Positions 25,929-34,228 of a DNA stretch of 64,000 nucleotides are shown here, piece by piece; the first letter of the stretch is position 1; each line of letters starts with the position of its first letter. The DNA comes from Sorangium cellulosum So0157-2 (lineage in GTDB: Bacteria; Myxococcota_A; Polyangia; Polyangiales; Polyangiaceae), in contig NC_021658.1 of NCBI RefSeq assembly GCF_000418325.1, forward strand, positions 434,001-498,000. Reading direction: 5' to 3'. The notes beneath the pieces were generated by a model. That model did not search any database, was not told the DNA's origin, and saw only the letters and a list, made by a program, of their open reading frames with translations. The translations under genes and the position numbers were made by a program.

Positions 25929-27053
25929 ATGTCCAAGACAGCGTCGAACGAGACCAGGAAGATCCGCTACGCCGTCGTCGGGGCGGGCAACATCGCGCAG
26001 GTCGCCGTGCTGCCGGCGTTCAAGAACGCCGCCGAGAACTCGGAGCTCGTGGCGCTGGTCTCGGGCGACCCCGAGAAGCTCGCCGCGCTGGGCGAGCGCT
26101 ACGGGGTGACCGAGCGCGGCGGCTACGACGAGCTCGAGGACGTCCTGAGGCGCGCGCGGGCCGACGCGGTGTACATCGCGCTGCCCAACACGATGCACCG
26201 CGAGTACACGGAGCGGGCCGCGGCGGCGGGCGTCCACGTGCTCTGCGAGAAGCCCATGGCCATGACCGAGGAGGACTGCGAGGCGATGATCCGCGCCACG
26301 AAGGACCGCGGCGTGAAGTTGATGATCGCCTATCGCCTGCATTTCGAGGAGGCGAACCTGCAGGCGGTCGAGATCGCGCGCTCGGGCAAGCTCGGTGAGG
26401 TGCGCGCCTTCACCTCGCTGTTCACGCAGGTGGTGCGCCCCGGCGACATTCGCACCCGGAGCGACGAGGGCGGCGGTGCGCTGTTCGACCTCGGCGTGTA
26501 CTGCGTGAACGCCGCCCGGTACCTCTTCCGCGAGGAGCCGAGCGAGGTGCTCGCCACGAGCCTGCGGATCGACGAGAGGCGCGCCAAGGATGTCGACGAG
26601 ACCACGGCGGCCATCCTGCGATTCCCGAGCGGCGCCGTGGCGCAGTTCATGGTCAGCCAGGGGCTCGCGAGCGTGTCGTCGTTCCGCCTCGCGGGCACCG
26701 AGGGGGATCTGCGCGTGGAGCCGGCCTTCGATTACACGGCCGACATCAAGCATTCCCTGACGGTGGGCGGGAAGACGGAGGAGAAGACGTTCAAGAAGCG
26801 CGACCAGTTCGCCCCCGAGCTCGTCTATTTTTCGCGCTGCATCCTTGAGGACAGGGAGCCGGAGCCGTCGGGACTCGAGGGGCTCGCGGACGTGCGGGTG
26901 ATGCTGGCGATCCAGAGCTCCGCGGCGAGCGGGAGGGTCGAGGCGATCCCGCCGCTCAAGCTGGAGCAACGGCCTGATATGGGCCAGAACATCAAGAAGC
27001 CCGCGGTTGCCGCGCCGGAGCCGGTGAAGGCGCCGTCACCGTCGGAGCAGTGA
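25929..27053 (+). CDS. Gfo/Idh/MocA family oxidoreductase
   Basis: NAD(P)-dependent sugar or polyol dehydrogenase-like enzyme of 374 aa. A GGAGG just upstream of ATG 25929 favours this start over an in-frame site at 25908. Rossmann motif VVGAGNIAQ (16-24), the conserved CEKPMAMT block with the catalytic-site Lys, and a C-terminal sheet domain with GGGALFDLGVYCVNAARYLF typical of glucose-fructose oxidoreductase-type members. The Pro/Ala-rich tail after about 350 is not conserved. Monocistronic between two degraded regions; the substrate cannot be told. Confidence 0.92.
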   Translation: MSKTASNETRKIRYAVVGAGNIAQVAVLPAFKNAAENSELVALVSGDPEKLAALGERYGVTERGGYDELEDVLRRARADAVYIALPNTMHREYTERAAAAGVHVLCEKPMAMTEEDCEAMIRATKDRGVKLMIAYRLHFEEANLQAVEIARSGKLGEVRAFTSLFTQVVRPGDIRTRSDEGGGALFDLGVYCVNAARYLFREEPSEVLATSLRIDERRAKDVDETTAAILRFPSGAVAQFMVSQGLASVSSFRLAGTEGDLRVEPAFDYTADIKHSLTVGGKTEEKTFKKRDQFAPELVYFSRCILEDREPEPSGLEGLADVRVMLAIQSSAASGRVEAIPPLKLEQRPDMGQNIKKPAVAAPEPVKAPSPSEQ

Positions 27054-27059
27054 GGGAGG

Positions 27060-27430
27060 ACCGGGACGACGCCAACCCGGACGGCCTTAACCCGGGGTTG
27101 GCAAGAGAAAGGGTCGATCCGATCACGTCGCGCGGACCACGCGCGAACCATCCCGACGTCGCGCGGACCACGCGAGGACCACCAGGACCACCCGACCCAG
27201 GTTGCGCGACTGACCGAGGTTGGGACGACCAGACTGGTGACGACCCGACCCCGCTCTCTACCAACCCAGGTCTGGAGAGGAGGCGACCAACCCAGGTCTG
27301 GAGAGGAGAGGAGGGCGAGGAGGAGGGCGATGGTGACGCACCCAGGTCGGAGAAGAGGGGAGGGGAGGAGGGAGAACCCAGGTCGGGGAAGGGGATGGGC
27401 AGCCCAGGCAGAGGAGCCGCCGCAGGTTAG
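27060..27430. repeat. Cluster of short REP-like repeats upstream of the RAYT gene
   Basis: The whole 27054-27559 gap lacks a gene. It is full of short direct repeats: a 23-bp unit at 27260-27282 and 27286-27308 (ACCAACCCAGGTCTGGAGAG core), a GACGTCGCGCGGACCACGCG-like unit near 27125 and 27154, and scattered ACCC(A/G)GGT cores at about 27090, 27196, 27340 and 27376. Purine-rich GGAGGAG runs lie between them. Confidence 0.65.
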
Positions 27431-27448
27431 GCGAGCCGCAAGGTCTAT

Positions 27449-27468
27449 CCAGGTGGCGGACCACCTGG
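27449..27468. repeat. Perfect hairpin upstream of transposase
   Basis: CCAGGTGG-CGGA-CCACCTGG: 8-bp perfect arms and a 4-base loop, ending 91 bases before the transposase ATG. Tyrosine (Y1) transposases act on such imperfect or perfect hairpins, so this may be an element end or a REP unit. Confidence 0.55.
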
Positions 27469-27559
27469 CGCCATGGCGGCGCCACCCAAAGGAGCAAGCC
27501 AAGGCCTTGAAATCATTCGCCCCAGCCGCCGGCACGGCGTTTGTTATTGCACGCCAGCC

Positions 27560-28480
27560 ATGAGCCAGCCCCGCGAAATTGCCGCAGGCGCCACCTACCT
27601 CATCACCCGTCGCGTCCTGCGCAGGCATCTGCTCCTCCGCCCCGACGCCGCCATCACCCAGCTCTTGGTCTACACCCTCGCCGTCTCGACGCGCCGCTTC
27701 GGCATCGAGGTCCACGCCCTCTGCGCGATGTCGACGCACCTGCACCTCGTCGTGACCGATCCGATGGGCGTCCTGCCGCGTTTTTTGCAATTCTTTCATC
27801 GCATCGTCGCGCTCGCGACCAAGGTGCTCCGCACGTGGGAAGGGCCCGTGTGGGACCACGAGGCTACGAGCGTGGTGCGGCTGCTGACGCGGACGGCGGT
27901 GGTGGAGAAGATCGCCTACGTGCTCGCCAATCCTGTGGCCGCCGGCCTGGTCCGACATGCGCGCGAGTGGCCTGGCGCCAAGGTGGATGTGAACGAGCTC
28001 GGCTGCGGCGTGCTGCGCGCGATGCGACCCGCGGCATATCTCGATCCGAAAAATCCGCAGTGGCCAGAAGAAGTAACGCTCGCGCTCGCGCTGCCGCCTG
28101 CCATAGAACAGGACGGAGGCGACGGCTTTCGCGGCGAGGTCGCCGCCGAGCTGGAGCGACAGGAAGCGCAGGCCCGTGAGGAGCTGGAGCGGCGAGGGCA
28201 ACACGTCCTTGGCGCGGAGGGCGCCAGCCGGGTGTCCCCCTATGAGCGTGCCACGAGCTTCGAACCGCTGCGCGACTGCAATCCGACGTTTGCGGTCGGC
28301 CGCGAGCAGGGTGATGCATGGCGAATCGCAGCTGCCGCCGTGCGCGCGTTTCGTGCGTCGTACCGCGCGGCGCTCGAACGATGGCGCAGCGGGGTGCGCA
28401 GCGCCGTGTTCCCCGCGGGGACGTGGTGGATGCGCGCGTTTCACGGGGTCGCCGTGACGGACGCCGTGCTCACGGTGTAG
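27560..28480 (+). CDS. REP-associated tyrosine transposase (Y1/HUH, RAYT-like)
   Basis: Single-strand DNA transposase of the IS200-like Y1 superfamily, 306 aa. The HUH motif is His60-Leu-His62 in AMSTHLHLVVTD, and the catalytic Tyr is Tyr120 in AYVLANPVAAGLVRHAREWP, a block diagnostic of the RAYT group. The C-terminal 150 residues are charged and less conserved. A hairpin lies 91 bases upstream, another about 95 bases downstream, and short repeats fill both flanks, as expected for a domesticated transposase that propagates REP sequences. The ATG at 27560 fits the usual N-terminus; an upstream in-frame ATG (27473) falls in hairpin-rich DNA. Confidence 0.9.
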   Translation: MSQPREIAAGATYLITRRVLRRHLLLRPDAAITQLLVYTLAVSTRRFGIEVHALCAMSTHLHLVVTDPMGVLPRFLQFFHRIVALATKVLRTWEGPVWDHEATSVVRLLTRTAVVEKIAYVLANPVAAGLVRHAREWPGAKVDVNELGCGVLRAMRPAAYLDPKNPQWPEEVTLALALPPAIEQDGGDGFRGEVAAELERQEAQAREELERRGQHVLGAEGASRVSPYERATSFEPLRDCNPTFAVGREQGDAWRIAAAAVRAFRASYRAALERWRSGVRSAVFPAGTWWMRAFHGVAVTDAVLTV

Positions 28481-28574
28481 TTGCTGCGCCGGCGGGGCAC
28501 GGTGAGTGGGTCGGAGAGGCCATCGGAGGCGACACGTCGCCGGAGGGCACGTGCGTCTGAAGATGGCGGAGCGA

Positions 28575-28590
28575 GGCGACTCAAGTCGCC
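28575..28590. repeat. Short hairpin downstream of transposase
   Basis: GGCGACT-CA-AGTCGCC: 7-bp perfect arms, 95 bases past the transposase stop. It could be the right-hand structure of the element or a terminator without a T-tract. Confidence 0.4.
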
Positions 28591-28859
28591 GATGAGTCGT
28601 GCGCATGACGACGTGGGATGGAGTTGCGGGCCGAGCGACCACGATGGGATGCCGGGGTGACATCGCTATAGGCGCTGCTTGGTCGGATCGAACAGAACCT
28701 GGGTTGGCTCCGGTGGGTAGACCGCAGGCGGCAATGCAGGTCGCAACCCAAGTTGAGTCGCTCTTCACGGGTCCGCTTGAAGCTGTCTGCGGCACGTGGG
28801 TGTACAAGCGCGAGGTGCTCTGTACAGATTTGTGGATGGCGAGCGGCTGACCTCCACCC

Positions 28860-29100
28860 GGGTAGCTCGCGGGTGGGCCATGCGGGTCGGGTAAGCCCGG
28901 GTGAGCAACCCGGGTCGGGTAAGTCCGGCGGGTAAGTCCCCTCAATCCGGGTCAGGTCCGCGGGGCCGCAATCCGGGTCAGGTCCGCGGGGCCGCGCCGC
29001 CGCCACTCAATGGGGGTCAGGTCCGCCCCGCCCAGTGGGGGTCAGGTCCGCCAGGTCCGCCCAATGGGGGTCAGGTCCGCCGGTCCGCCGACTCAGCGTC
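28860..29100. repeat. Short tandem and dispersed repeats downstream of the RAYT gene
   Basis: A 26-bp unit (AATCCGGGTCAGGTCCGCGG core) is repeated head to tail at 28944-28969 and 28970-28995. A related TGGGGGTCAGGTCCGCC unit follows three times near 29010, 29036 and 29065. The ACCCGGGT-type core recurs in inverse orientation at 28857 and 28908. The remaining 28481-28860 sequence is somewhat less GC-rich than its surroundings and shows no gene. Confidence 0.65.
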
Positions 29101-29114
29101 AGGGCCGCGCCGGC

Positions 29115-29600
29115 TTACCCGTTGGCCCTGACGACGGCCTCGAGCTGGGCAGCGCACTGGCCCCAGCCTTCGTGAAACCCCATCTTCTCGTGCGCCTCGC
29201 GGTCGGCGACCGTCCAGTGGCGGGCGCGGGCGGTGTACTTCGTCTTGCCGCCTTCATCCTCGAACGTCAGGATCACCGTCATGAACGGCTTCTCCGACGG
29301 CTCCCATGCCGTGGTGTACGCGTCGGTGAAGACGAGCCGCTCGTTCTCGACAACCTCGAGGAAGACGCCCTTGTTCGGGTATTCGTTCCCTTGTGGGTCG
29401 CGCATCACGATCAGGCTGGCGCCGCCAGGCCGCACGTCGAGCTCGGCGAAGGGCGTGGTGAACGGCTGAGGGGCGAACCACTTCTTGAGGAGCTCAGGGT
29501 CGGTCCAGGCCTTGAACACCTTCTCGCGCGGCGCGTCGATGATGCGCGTCAACACGAGGTCGCGGTCGGAAGTGGAGGTGGCTTCGGGCTTGGTGGTCAT
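29115..29600 (-). CDS. SRPBCC / AHSA1 domain protein
   Basis: Small cytoplasmic START-like fold protein of 161 aa of the AHSA1 (activator of Hsp90 homologue) group. Seen: TRIIDAPREKVFKAWTDPELLKKWF at the start, then FVFTD/TVILTFEDEGGKT strands and the closing HEGWGQCAAQLEAVV helix that lines the cavity. A clean AAGGAGA precedes the start. Such proteins often sit beside an ArsR regulator, but none is found here. Ligand and role are unknown. Confidence 0.9.
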   Translation of the reverse strand: MTTKPEATSTSDRDLVLTRIIDAPREKVFKAWTDPELLKKWFAPQPFTTPFAELDVRPGGASLIVMRDPQGNEYPNKGVFLEVVENERLVFTDAYTTAWEPSEKPFMTVILTFEDEGGKTKYTARARHWTVADREAHEKMGFHEGWGQCAAQLEAVVRANG

Positions 29601-30061
29601 GCGTCGTCTCCTTGTTCGGTGATGGGCGTGGGACGTTCGAGAGAGCCCTGGGCAGGCGCCGCCTCAGACGGCTGGATGCGCGTGGCGTTCTGCGTCCGGA
29701 AGGACGCGGGCTCGGCACCGCCGTTCTGGTCCTCGGCTTCCTTGGCTCGTGCTCGTTCGGTCTTCGAAGTGTTGGACAGACCGGCGCACCGAAACTCATC
29801 GGTCGCCCCTCGTTTTCGGGGACGCGTGCCGCACTTTCGCGTCGCGCTGGACGACATCGGCGCCGGCAGGGGCGAGGCGCTGCTGGCGCGGGCGACGACG
29901 GCGCTGGCGCGTCGCGCTCCGGCGCTTCAGGCATGCCCGTCACCCGAGGAGCCGGTCGCGCGCCTACCGGGCTGGAGCGATCTGGTCCCGCGGGTGCGTC
30001 GCGCACCCGGCGCCGGGTGCGGTCTCGCGCGTGTGGCGGGATCCTGCGCATCGCCGAGCCG
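29601..30061. other. Intergenic stretch, no gene seen
   Basis: About 460 bases upstream of the AHSA1 gene. Arg/Pro/Ala-rich open frames exist on both strands but none has family resemblance or a ribosome binding site. Confidence 0.5.
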
Positions 30062-30122
30062 CGAACCACGTCGCTCCGAACCACGTCGCTCCGTGGTTCG
30101 AGCTGCGTCGCTCCGTGGTTCG
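30062..30122. repeat. Clustered inverted repeats (CGAACCACG / CGTGGTTCG)
   Basis: CGAACCACG occurs at 30062-30070 and 30077-30085, and its reverse complement at 30092-30100 and 30114-30122, with TCGCTCC linkers between. The four copies can fold as nested or alternative hairpins. They lie about 130 bases past the stop of the sigma-factor gene, on its downstream side. Confidence 0.7.
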
Positions 30123-30251
30123 AGCTGCGCATCGGCGCGCCGCCGACGCCGGCCAGATCGAAGGCTGCGCGAGCGCGTCCTTACCGCGCCCCCCGCTCGA
30201 CCGAGCGCTGGCGCGGCTTCACGCGCCCTCGCGCGCGCCTCGGCCCCGCGG

Positions 30252-31595
30252 TCACCCTTCGAGGTACGAGCCGAGCTCTCGTTGCCGCGAGCGCATCCGG
30301 AGCTTCTCGAGCAGCTTCGCCTCGATCTGGCGGATGCGCTCCCGCGTCAGCGAGAACGACTGCCCGATCTCCTCGAGCGTCTCGTCCTCGTTGCCGTCGA
30401 GGCCGAAGCGGCGCCGCAGGAGCTCGCGCTCGCGCGGCTGCAGCGAGTCGAGCAGCTCGCGCGTCTGCTCGATCAAGCGGCGCCGGGCCAGCATGTCGGC
30501 GGGCGTCGGCTCCTCGTTGGCCAGCAGATCGCCGAACCGGGTGTCGCCTTCCTCGCCGACCGGGGCGTCGAGGCTGAGCGGCTCGAGGGCGAGCTCGCCG
30601 ATCACGCGCACCTTCTCCACGGAGAGCCCGCTGCGCTCCGCGACCTCCTCGACCGAGGGCTCGCGCCCGCGCTCTTGCACCAGGTCGCGCCGGGCGCGCA
30701 CCACCTGGCTCCGGATCGCGGTGAGGTGGACCGGCATGCGGACGGGCTTACCCTGGTTGAGGATCGTCCGCTTGATGGCCTGCTTGATCCACCACGCAGC
30801 GTAGGTGCCGAAGCGGTGGCCGCGGCGGTACTCGAACTTGTCGGCGGCGCGGATCAGGCCGAGGTTGCCTTCCTGCACGAGGTCGAGCAGCGGGACGCCG
30901 AAGCGCTGGTGCTCCCGCGCGATGGCGACCGCGAGCCTGAGGTTCGCCTGGACGAGCTCGGACTTCGCCTGGGCGACCGCGCGGCGCCCCCGGGCGATCG
31001 CCGCGAGCGTCGCCTCGATGGACGCGCGCTCCGCCTTGTCGGCGGCGGCCGCCGCCGCCGCGCGCAGGCTCCGCTCGATGCGCTCCTCGAAGGCCGGATC
31101 GAGGCGCAGCTCGGCGAGGCCTGCGGCCAGGCCCGCGAGGGCGATCTCCACGCCCTCGTCGTCCTGCTTGCGGGCGGCGAGCGCTCGGGCGACATCGAGC
31201 AGGCCCGCGAGCCGCGTCGCGCAGGCGTCCGCCTCGGGATCGTTCGCGTCGGCCTCGCACAAGAGGTCCCGGATGCTGAGCGCCCCGCTCTCGACGTCCT
31301 CCGCCGTGAAGGCCAGCTCGCGAAGGGCGATCGGCGAGCGGACCCACGCCTCGAAGCACGCGAGCGCGCCCGCCTCGATGCGACGGCCGATCGCGACCTC
31401 GCCCTCGCGCGTGAGCGGCTGGCTGCCGGCGAGCGACCGGAAGTAGAGCTCGGTCGCCCCGAGCGTCGCGTGCGCGCCTGCGGTCTTCGCGCGGCGCGCA
31501 GGAGCGCGCTCGCCCCCGCGCTCGGCCGCGGAATCGATGGAAACGGGAAAACTCGATTCGGACTCGCTCGCCGACAGCGAGGAACGGAACCTCAT
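30252..31595 (-). CDS. RNA polymerase sigma factor, sigma-70 group (RpoD/RpoS-like)
   Basis: Primary-like sigma factor of 447 aa without the long N-terminal region 1.1. Region 1.2 begins near 45 (TELYFRSLAGSQPLTREGEV). Region 2 is 211-282, with the core-binding LLDLVQEGNLGLIRA (236-250) and the -10 recognition/melting helix RGHRFGTYAAWWIKQAIKR (258-276). Region 3 is about 285-365, and region 4 about 380-435, with the -35 helix ETLEEIGQSFSLTRERIRQIE. An Ala-rich insert (about 115-200) sits between regions 1.2 and 2. The -10 helix is close to the consensus of housekeeping sigma, so it likely reads similar promoters (group 2). A palindrome lies 65 bases upstream. Confidence 0.93.
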   Translation of the reverse strand: MRFRSSLSASESESSFPVSIDSAAERGGERAPARRAKTAGAHATLGATELYFRSLAGSQPLTREGEVAIGRRIEAGALACFEAWVRSPIALRELAFTAEDVESGALSIRDLLCEADANDPEADACATRLAGLLDVARALAARKQDDEGVEIALAGLAAGLAELRLDPAFEERIERSLRAAAAAAADKAERASIEATLAAIARGRRAVAQAKSELVQANLRLAVAIAREHQRFGVPLLDLVQEGNLGLIRAADKFEYRRGHRFGTYAAWWIKQAIKRTILNQGKPVRMPVHLTAIRSQVVRARRDLVQERGREPSVEEVAERSGLSVEKVRVIGELALEPLSLDAPVGEEGDTRFGDLLANEEPTPADMLARRRLIEQTRELLDSLQPRERELLRRRFGLDGNEDETLEEIGQSFSLTRERIRQIEAKLLEKLRMRSRQRELGSYLEG

Positions 31596-31659
31596 TCAAT
31601 GCGCTCCAGGGTTGCCGCTGCGTCGTGCCTGACCACGAAGGGCGTGAGGGGGCACGATC

Positions 31660-31675
31660 ATCGAGGCGCCTCGAT
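31660..31675. promoter_or_regulatory. Perfect 16-bp palindrome upstream of sigma gene
   Basis: ATCGAGGCGCCTCGAT, fully self-complementary, 65 bases before the sigma-factor start codon on the minus strand. Just beyond it (about 31676-31755) the DNA is clearly richer in A and T than its surroundings, as a promoter region would be. Candidate operator. Confidence 0.45.
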
Positions 31676-31755
31676 ATCCTAACCGCCGAGGACGTAAATA
31701 GGAAAACGAATCGCGCGCCGATTTGGCGTATTTTGAAGGCGTTTTTCGTGGGTCT

Positions 31756-32250
31756 GCCGCCGCTCGGAGCGGCGGCTTCCTCCGCCGGCGCGGGAGCGCG
31801 CGGGCGCGGGCCGCCGGACGAGCGGGCACGGCGTGCTGGGCCGTCGGCGGTGCGCGCCGGTGCGGTTTTGTCGTCGGGTACTGTCGCTGGACGTGGCCAA
31901 GCCGGCGCCCGACGCACACGGTGGAGCGAGTCGCCGGGCCTTGTTCGTCACGGACATCAGGGCCGCGGTTGCTCGATGCGTTCCCGAGCCGAGCGATCTA
32001 TCGAGGCAAACGGGGCGCTGGAAGCGGGCGCAGCGGGCTCATGGGTGAGCGCTCCAGAGGCTTCGCTCGGCGCACTGTCGAGGGCCTGTGCTCCGCCCGT
32101 GGCGCCGGGGTCCGGCGTCCGCGTAGCGACCCGGCGAACCGTGCGGCTCCCCCGGGGGCTGTGCTTCCGGGGACCTCAGGGGGACGAGCCTCGGCAGAGC
32201 CGACCCCCTGAAGCTCGTCCGATCGCTGCCGGCCGCTCCACCGGCAGCCC
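31756..32250. other. Intergenic stretch, no gene seen
   Basis: About 500 bases between the sigma-gene promoter region and the repeats before the decayed ECF locus. Open frames are Arg/Gly/Pro rich and show no family likeness. Confidence 0.5.
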
Positions 32251-32372
32251 CACCCGGGTTCGCCTTCGCGGGCAGCCCCACCCGGGTTCGCCTTCGCGGT
32301 GCCGCCCCACCCTGCCGTGCCGGTGCCGCCCCACCCAGGTTCGCCAGGTTCGCCTTCGCGGGGGACGACGCG
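32251..32372. repeat. CACCCGGGTTCGCC short repeats
   Basis: CACCCGGGTTCGCCTTCGCGG occurs at 32251 and 32279 (28-base spacing). Variants CACCCTGCC and CACCCAGGTTCGCC lie at about 32309 and 32332, then AGGTTCGCCTTCGCGGG near 32346. The ACCC(A/G)GGT core is the same as in the repeats around the transposase 4 kb away. Confidence 0.6.
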
Positions 32373-32414
32373 GCGCTCGTGGATGGGTTTCGGCGGAGCG
32401 ATCCCGGGCGTGCT

Positions 32415-32705
32415 CCGCCCTCTACGACCGGCGTGCCGTGCTCTACCGGCTGCTCCGCTTCCAGCGCAACCTCGCGGACCTGCACCACGACGTCTTCGTG
32501 CGCACGCTCGGGTCGCTGTCGAAGCTCGAGCACCCGAGCGCGCCCGAGGGATGGCTCACGATGATCGCGGGGCACGAGGCGCGCTCGTCGATCGCCTGCA
32601 TGAAACAGTGCAGCTGGCTCTGGTTCCTGCCGAGCGACGAGCGGCCCGAGGTCGAATCCGGTGTTGCGTCGGGTGAGGTGCTGGACGCCTTGCTGGCGAC
32701 CTACG
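32415..32705 (+). pseudogene. ECF sigma factor remnant (region 2)
   Basis: The frame ALYDRRAVLYRLLRFQRN, LADLHHDVFVRTLGSLSKLE and PEGWLTMIAGHEARSSIA follows the region 2 pattern of ECF sigma factors (DLxQxVFxRxL ... WLxxIAxxxAR). After LPSDERPEVESG the region 4 helix-turn-helix never appears. Instead the frame passes directly into a membrane segment of an anti-sigma-like protein, so a deletion has joined the two genes. No plausible full-length product. Confidence 0.6.
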
Positions 32706-33265
32706 CGGCCTGGACACGCTCCTGGTGCGCGGCGGCGCTGCTCCTCGCCGGGACCGCGTTGGTGCTCGTGGCGCGCCGGCGCGCCGACGGCTTCGAGCTC
32801 GGGATGGCCGAGCCGGGGGTGTCGGGGCGTGGATCGCGGCGCCCCTGCGGCGGAGCTTCGGAGCCGGTTCTCCGACGGGCGGAGCTTCGGAGCCGGTTCT
32901 CCGACAGATAGCTGCTCCGCCTCACGCCGGGTCGGTGCGCCCGCGTTGCCACGGTGGATGCGGATGGCGCAGAGATTGCCGTCGAGGGGGCGCTCGACCT
33001 GTCGGTCGTCCATCGGGAGCGCTCGCTCTGGACGGCGCGGGTGGTCCGTTCCAGGTGCACGTGATCGGGAAGCGCTTCGAAATCCGGTGGGATCTGCAGA
33101 CCGAGCAGTTCGGGGTGGCCCTGCGCGAGGGGGCGTTCTCCGCCTATAGGCCGGTCATGGGAGATGCGCGCGCCATCCGCGCCATCCGCGCCATCCGCGC
33201 CATCCGCGCCGGCGAGCGGCTCGTGGTTTCGCCCGCGACAAACTCGCTCGATGTGGGGCCGATCG
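32706..33265 (+). pseudogene. FecR-like anti-sigma/regulator remnant
   Basis: Pieces of a FecR-domain protein in order but in broken frames. First comes a membrane helix AAALLLAGTALVLVARRR. Then AAELRSRFSDG is followed by a 29-bp tandem duplication (32851-32876 and 32880-32905) and a TAG stop (32909-32911). LLRLTPGRCARVATVDADGA and VEGALDLSVVHRERSLW follow. After a frameshift near 33035 come GPFQVHVIGKRFEIRWDLQT and VALREGAFS, and then GERLVVSP. Between the last two a nine-base unit (GCGCCATCC type) is repeated about four times. It lies directly behind the ECF remnant, the usual sigma/FecR arrangement. Confidence 0.65.
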
Positions 33266-33311
33266 ACGCGACAACGTTGACCGACTCTGCCGGCCGCCGC
33301 CGAGAGTGCGA

Positions 33312-33483
33312 GCGGCCGCAACCTCGGTCGGCGGCCGAACCCCAGTCAGCGCCGGCGGCCGCAACCTCGGTCGGCGGCCGAACCCCAGTCAGCGCCGGCG
33401 GCCGCAACCTCGGTCGGCGGCCGAACCCCAGTCAGCGCCGGCGGCCGCAACCTCGGTCGGCGGCCGAACCTCAGCCAGCGCCG
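33312..33483. repeat. 43-bp tandem array B (four copies)
   Basis: Four head-to-tail copies of exactly 43 bp starting at 33312, 33355, 33398 and 33441. The first three are identical and the fourth has two changes; a broken fifth follows. Each begins GCGGCCGCAACCTCGGTCGG. It sits where the linker after the FecR domain would be. No unique spacers, so not a CRISPR. Confidence 0.92.
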
Positions 33484-33501
33484 GCGGCGCAACCTCAGTC
33501 A

Positions 33502-33597
33502 GCGCGACCTGCGGCGATGCTCGTCAGCTCGATGAGCCGTCTTCGCGATCGGCGCGACCTGCGGCGACGCTCGTCAGCTCGATGAGCCGTCTTCGCG
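33502..33597. repeat. 46-bp direct duplication
   Basis: GCGCGACCTGCGGCGA... ending in GAGCCGTCTTCGCG occurs at 33502-33547 and 33552-33597 with one mismatch. It continues the repetitive zone after the 43-bp array and ends 46 bases before the next gene. Confidence 0.88.
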
Positions 33598-33643
33598 CCC
33601 TCCGGGGATTCCATATGAGGAACCTGATCCCGAGAATGAGCGA

Positions 33644-34228
33644 ATGACCCGACGGATGATGGCTCTCGGAGCCGTGGCCATGTCGATCAGCGGGTCTGAC
33701 GAGATCACCCTTCCCCCATTCCAGGGCGGATGGGCCCACGCCGAGGCCCCCTCGCGCTCCGGCGGCAGCGCCGCGGACCCCGATGTCATCGCGATGAGAG
33801 CCGGCGACGTGTCTTCCCCCCCGGGGGGGGACCTCGAGCCTCTGGTACCTCCCGCAGACGACCCTGACGCGCTCGTCCTGTTCTTCAGCAGCGTTGTTCA
33901 GCGTTGCGCAGACCCCTGGGTCTCCGTGACGTGCGACTCCGCGCCCATCTGGCAATTCGTCCTGGTCGTGCCGTCCGAGCTCTTCACGGGCGGCGTCATC
34001 GATCTGTCGGATTCACGCATCAGCTATCACGAAGAGCTGGCCTACCCCGGTTGCTGGGGCACGGGCGCAGGCGGCTCAGGGGTCCGGGGCACGCTCGAGA
34101 CCGTCAGCAGCGACGACGCCTCTCTCTTCGTGAAGCTGCGCGGCGCCGCGAACGAGGATCTCTCGCTCGACGGACACTACACGGTCGATCGCTGCGGTGC
34201 GGCGACCGTCCCGGCACCTGACGGGTGA
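33644..34228 (+). CDS. Hypothetical secreted protein
   Basis: Protein of 194 aa not recognised. Seen: a short basic start MTRRMMALGAVAMSIS that could be a weak signal peptide, a low-complexity Pro/Ser/Asp stretch (about 45-75), then a folded-looking part with VLFFSSVVQRCADPWVSVTC, WQFVLVVPSELFTGGVIDL and paired cysteines (about 88, 96, 136, 184) that could form disulfides. GC-ending codons argue that it is real. Its upstream DNA is entirely repeat, so its promoter must lie within or between the repeats. Confidence 0.6.
   Translation: MTRRMMALGAVAMSISGSDEITLPPFQGGWAHAEAPSRSGGSAADPDVIAMRAGDVSSPPGGDLEPLVPPADDPDALVLFFSSVVQRCADPWVSVTCDSAPIWQFVLVVPSELFTGGVIDLSDSRISYHEELAYPGCWGTGAGGSGVRGTLETVSSDDASLFVKLRGAANEDLSLDGHYTVDRCGAATVPAPDG

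Noticed and set aside
29597..29857. 86-residue minus-strand frame upstream of the AHSA1 gene (possible ArsR partner)
   Set aside because: No helix-turn-helix or metal site; composition is polar low complexity and the expected ArsR motif is absent.
33312..33483. CRISPR array
   Set aside because: Copies are contiguous and identical with no spacer sequence.
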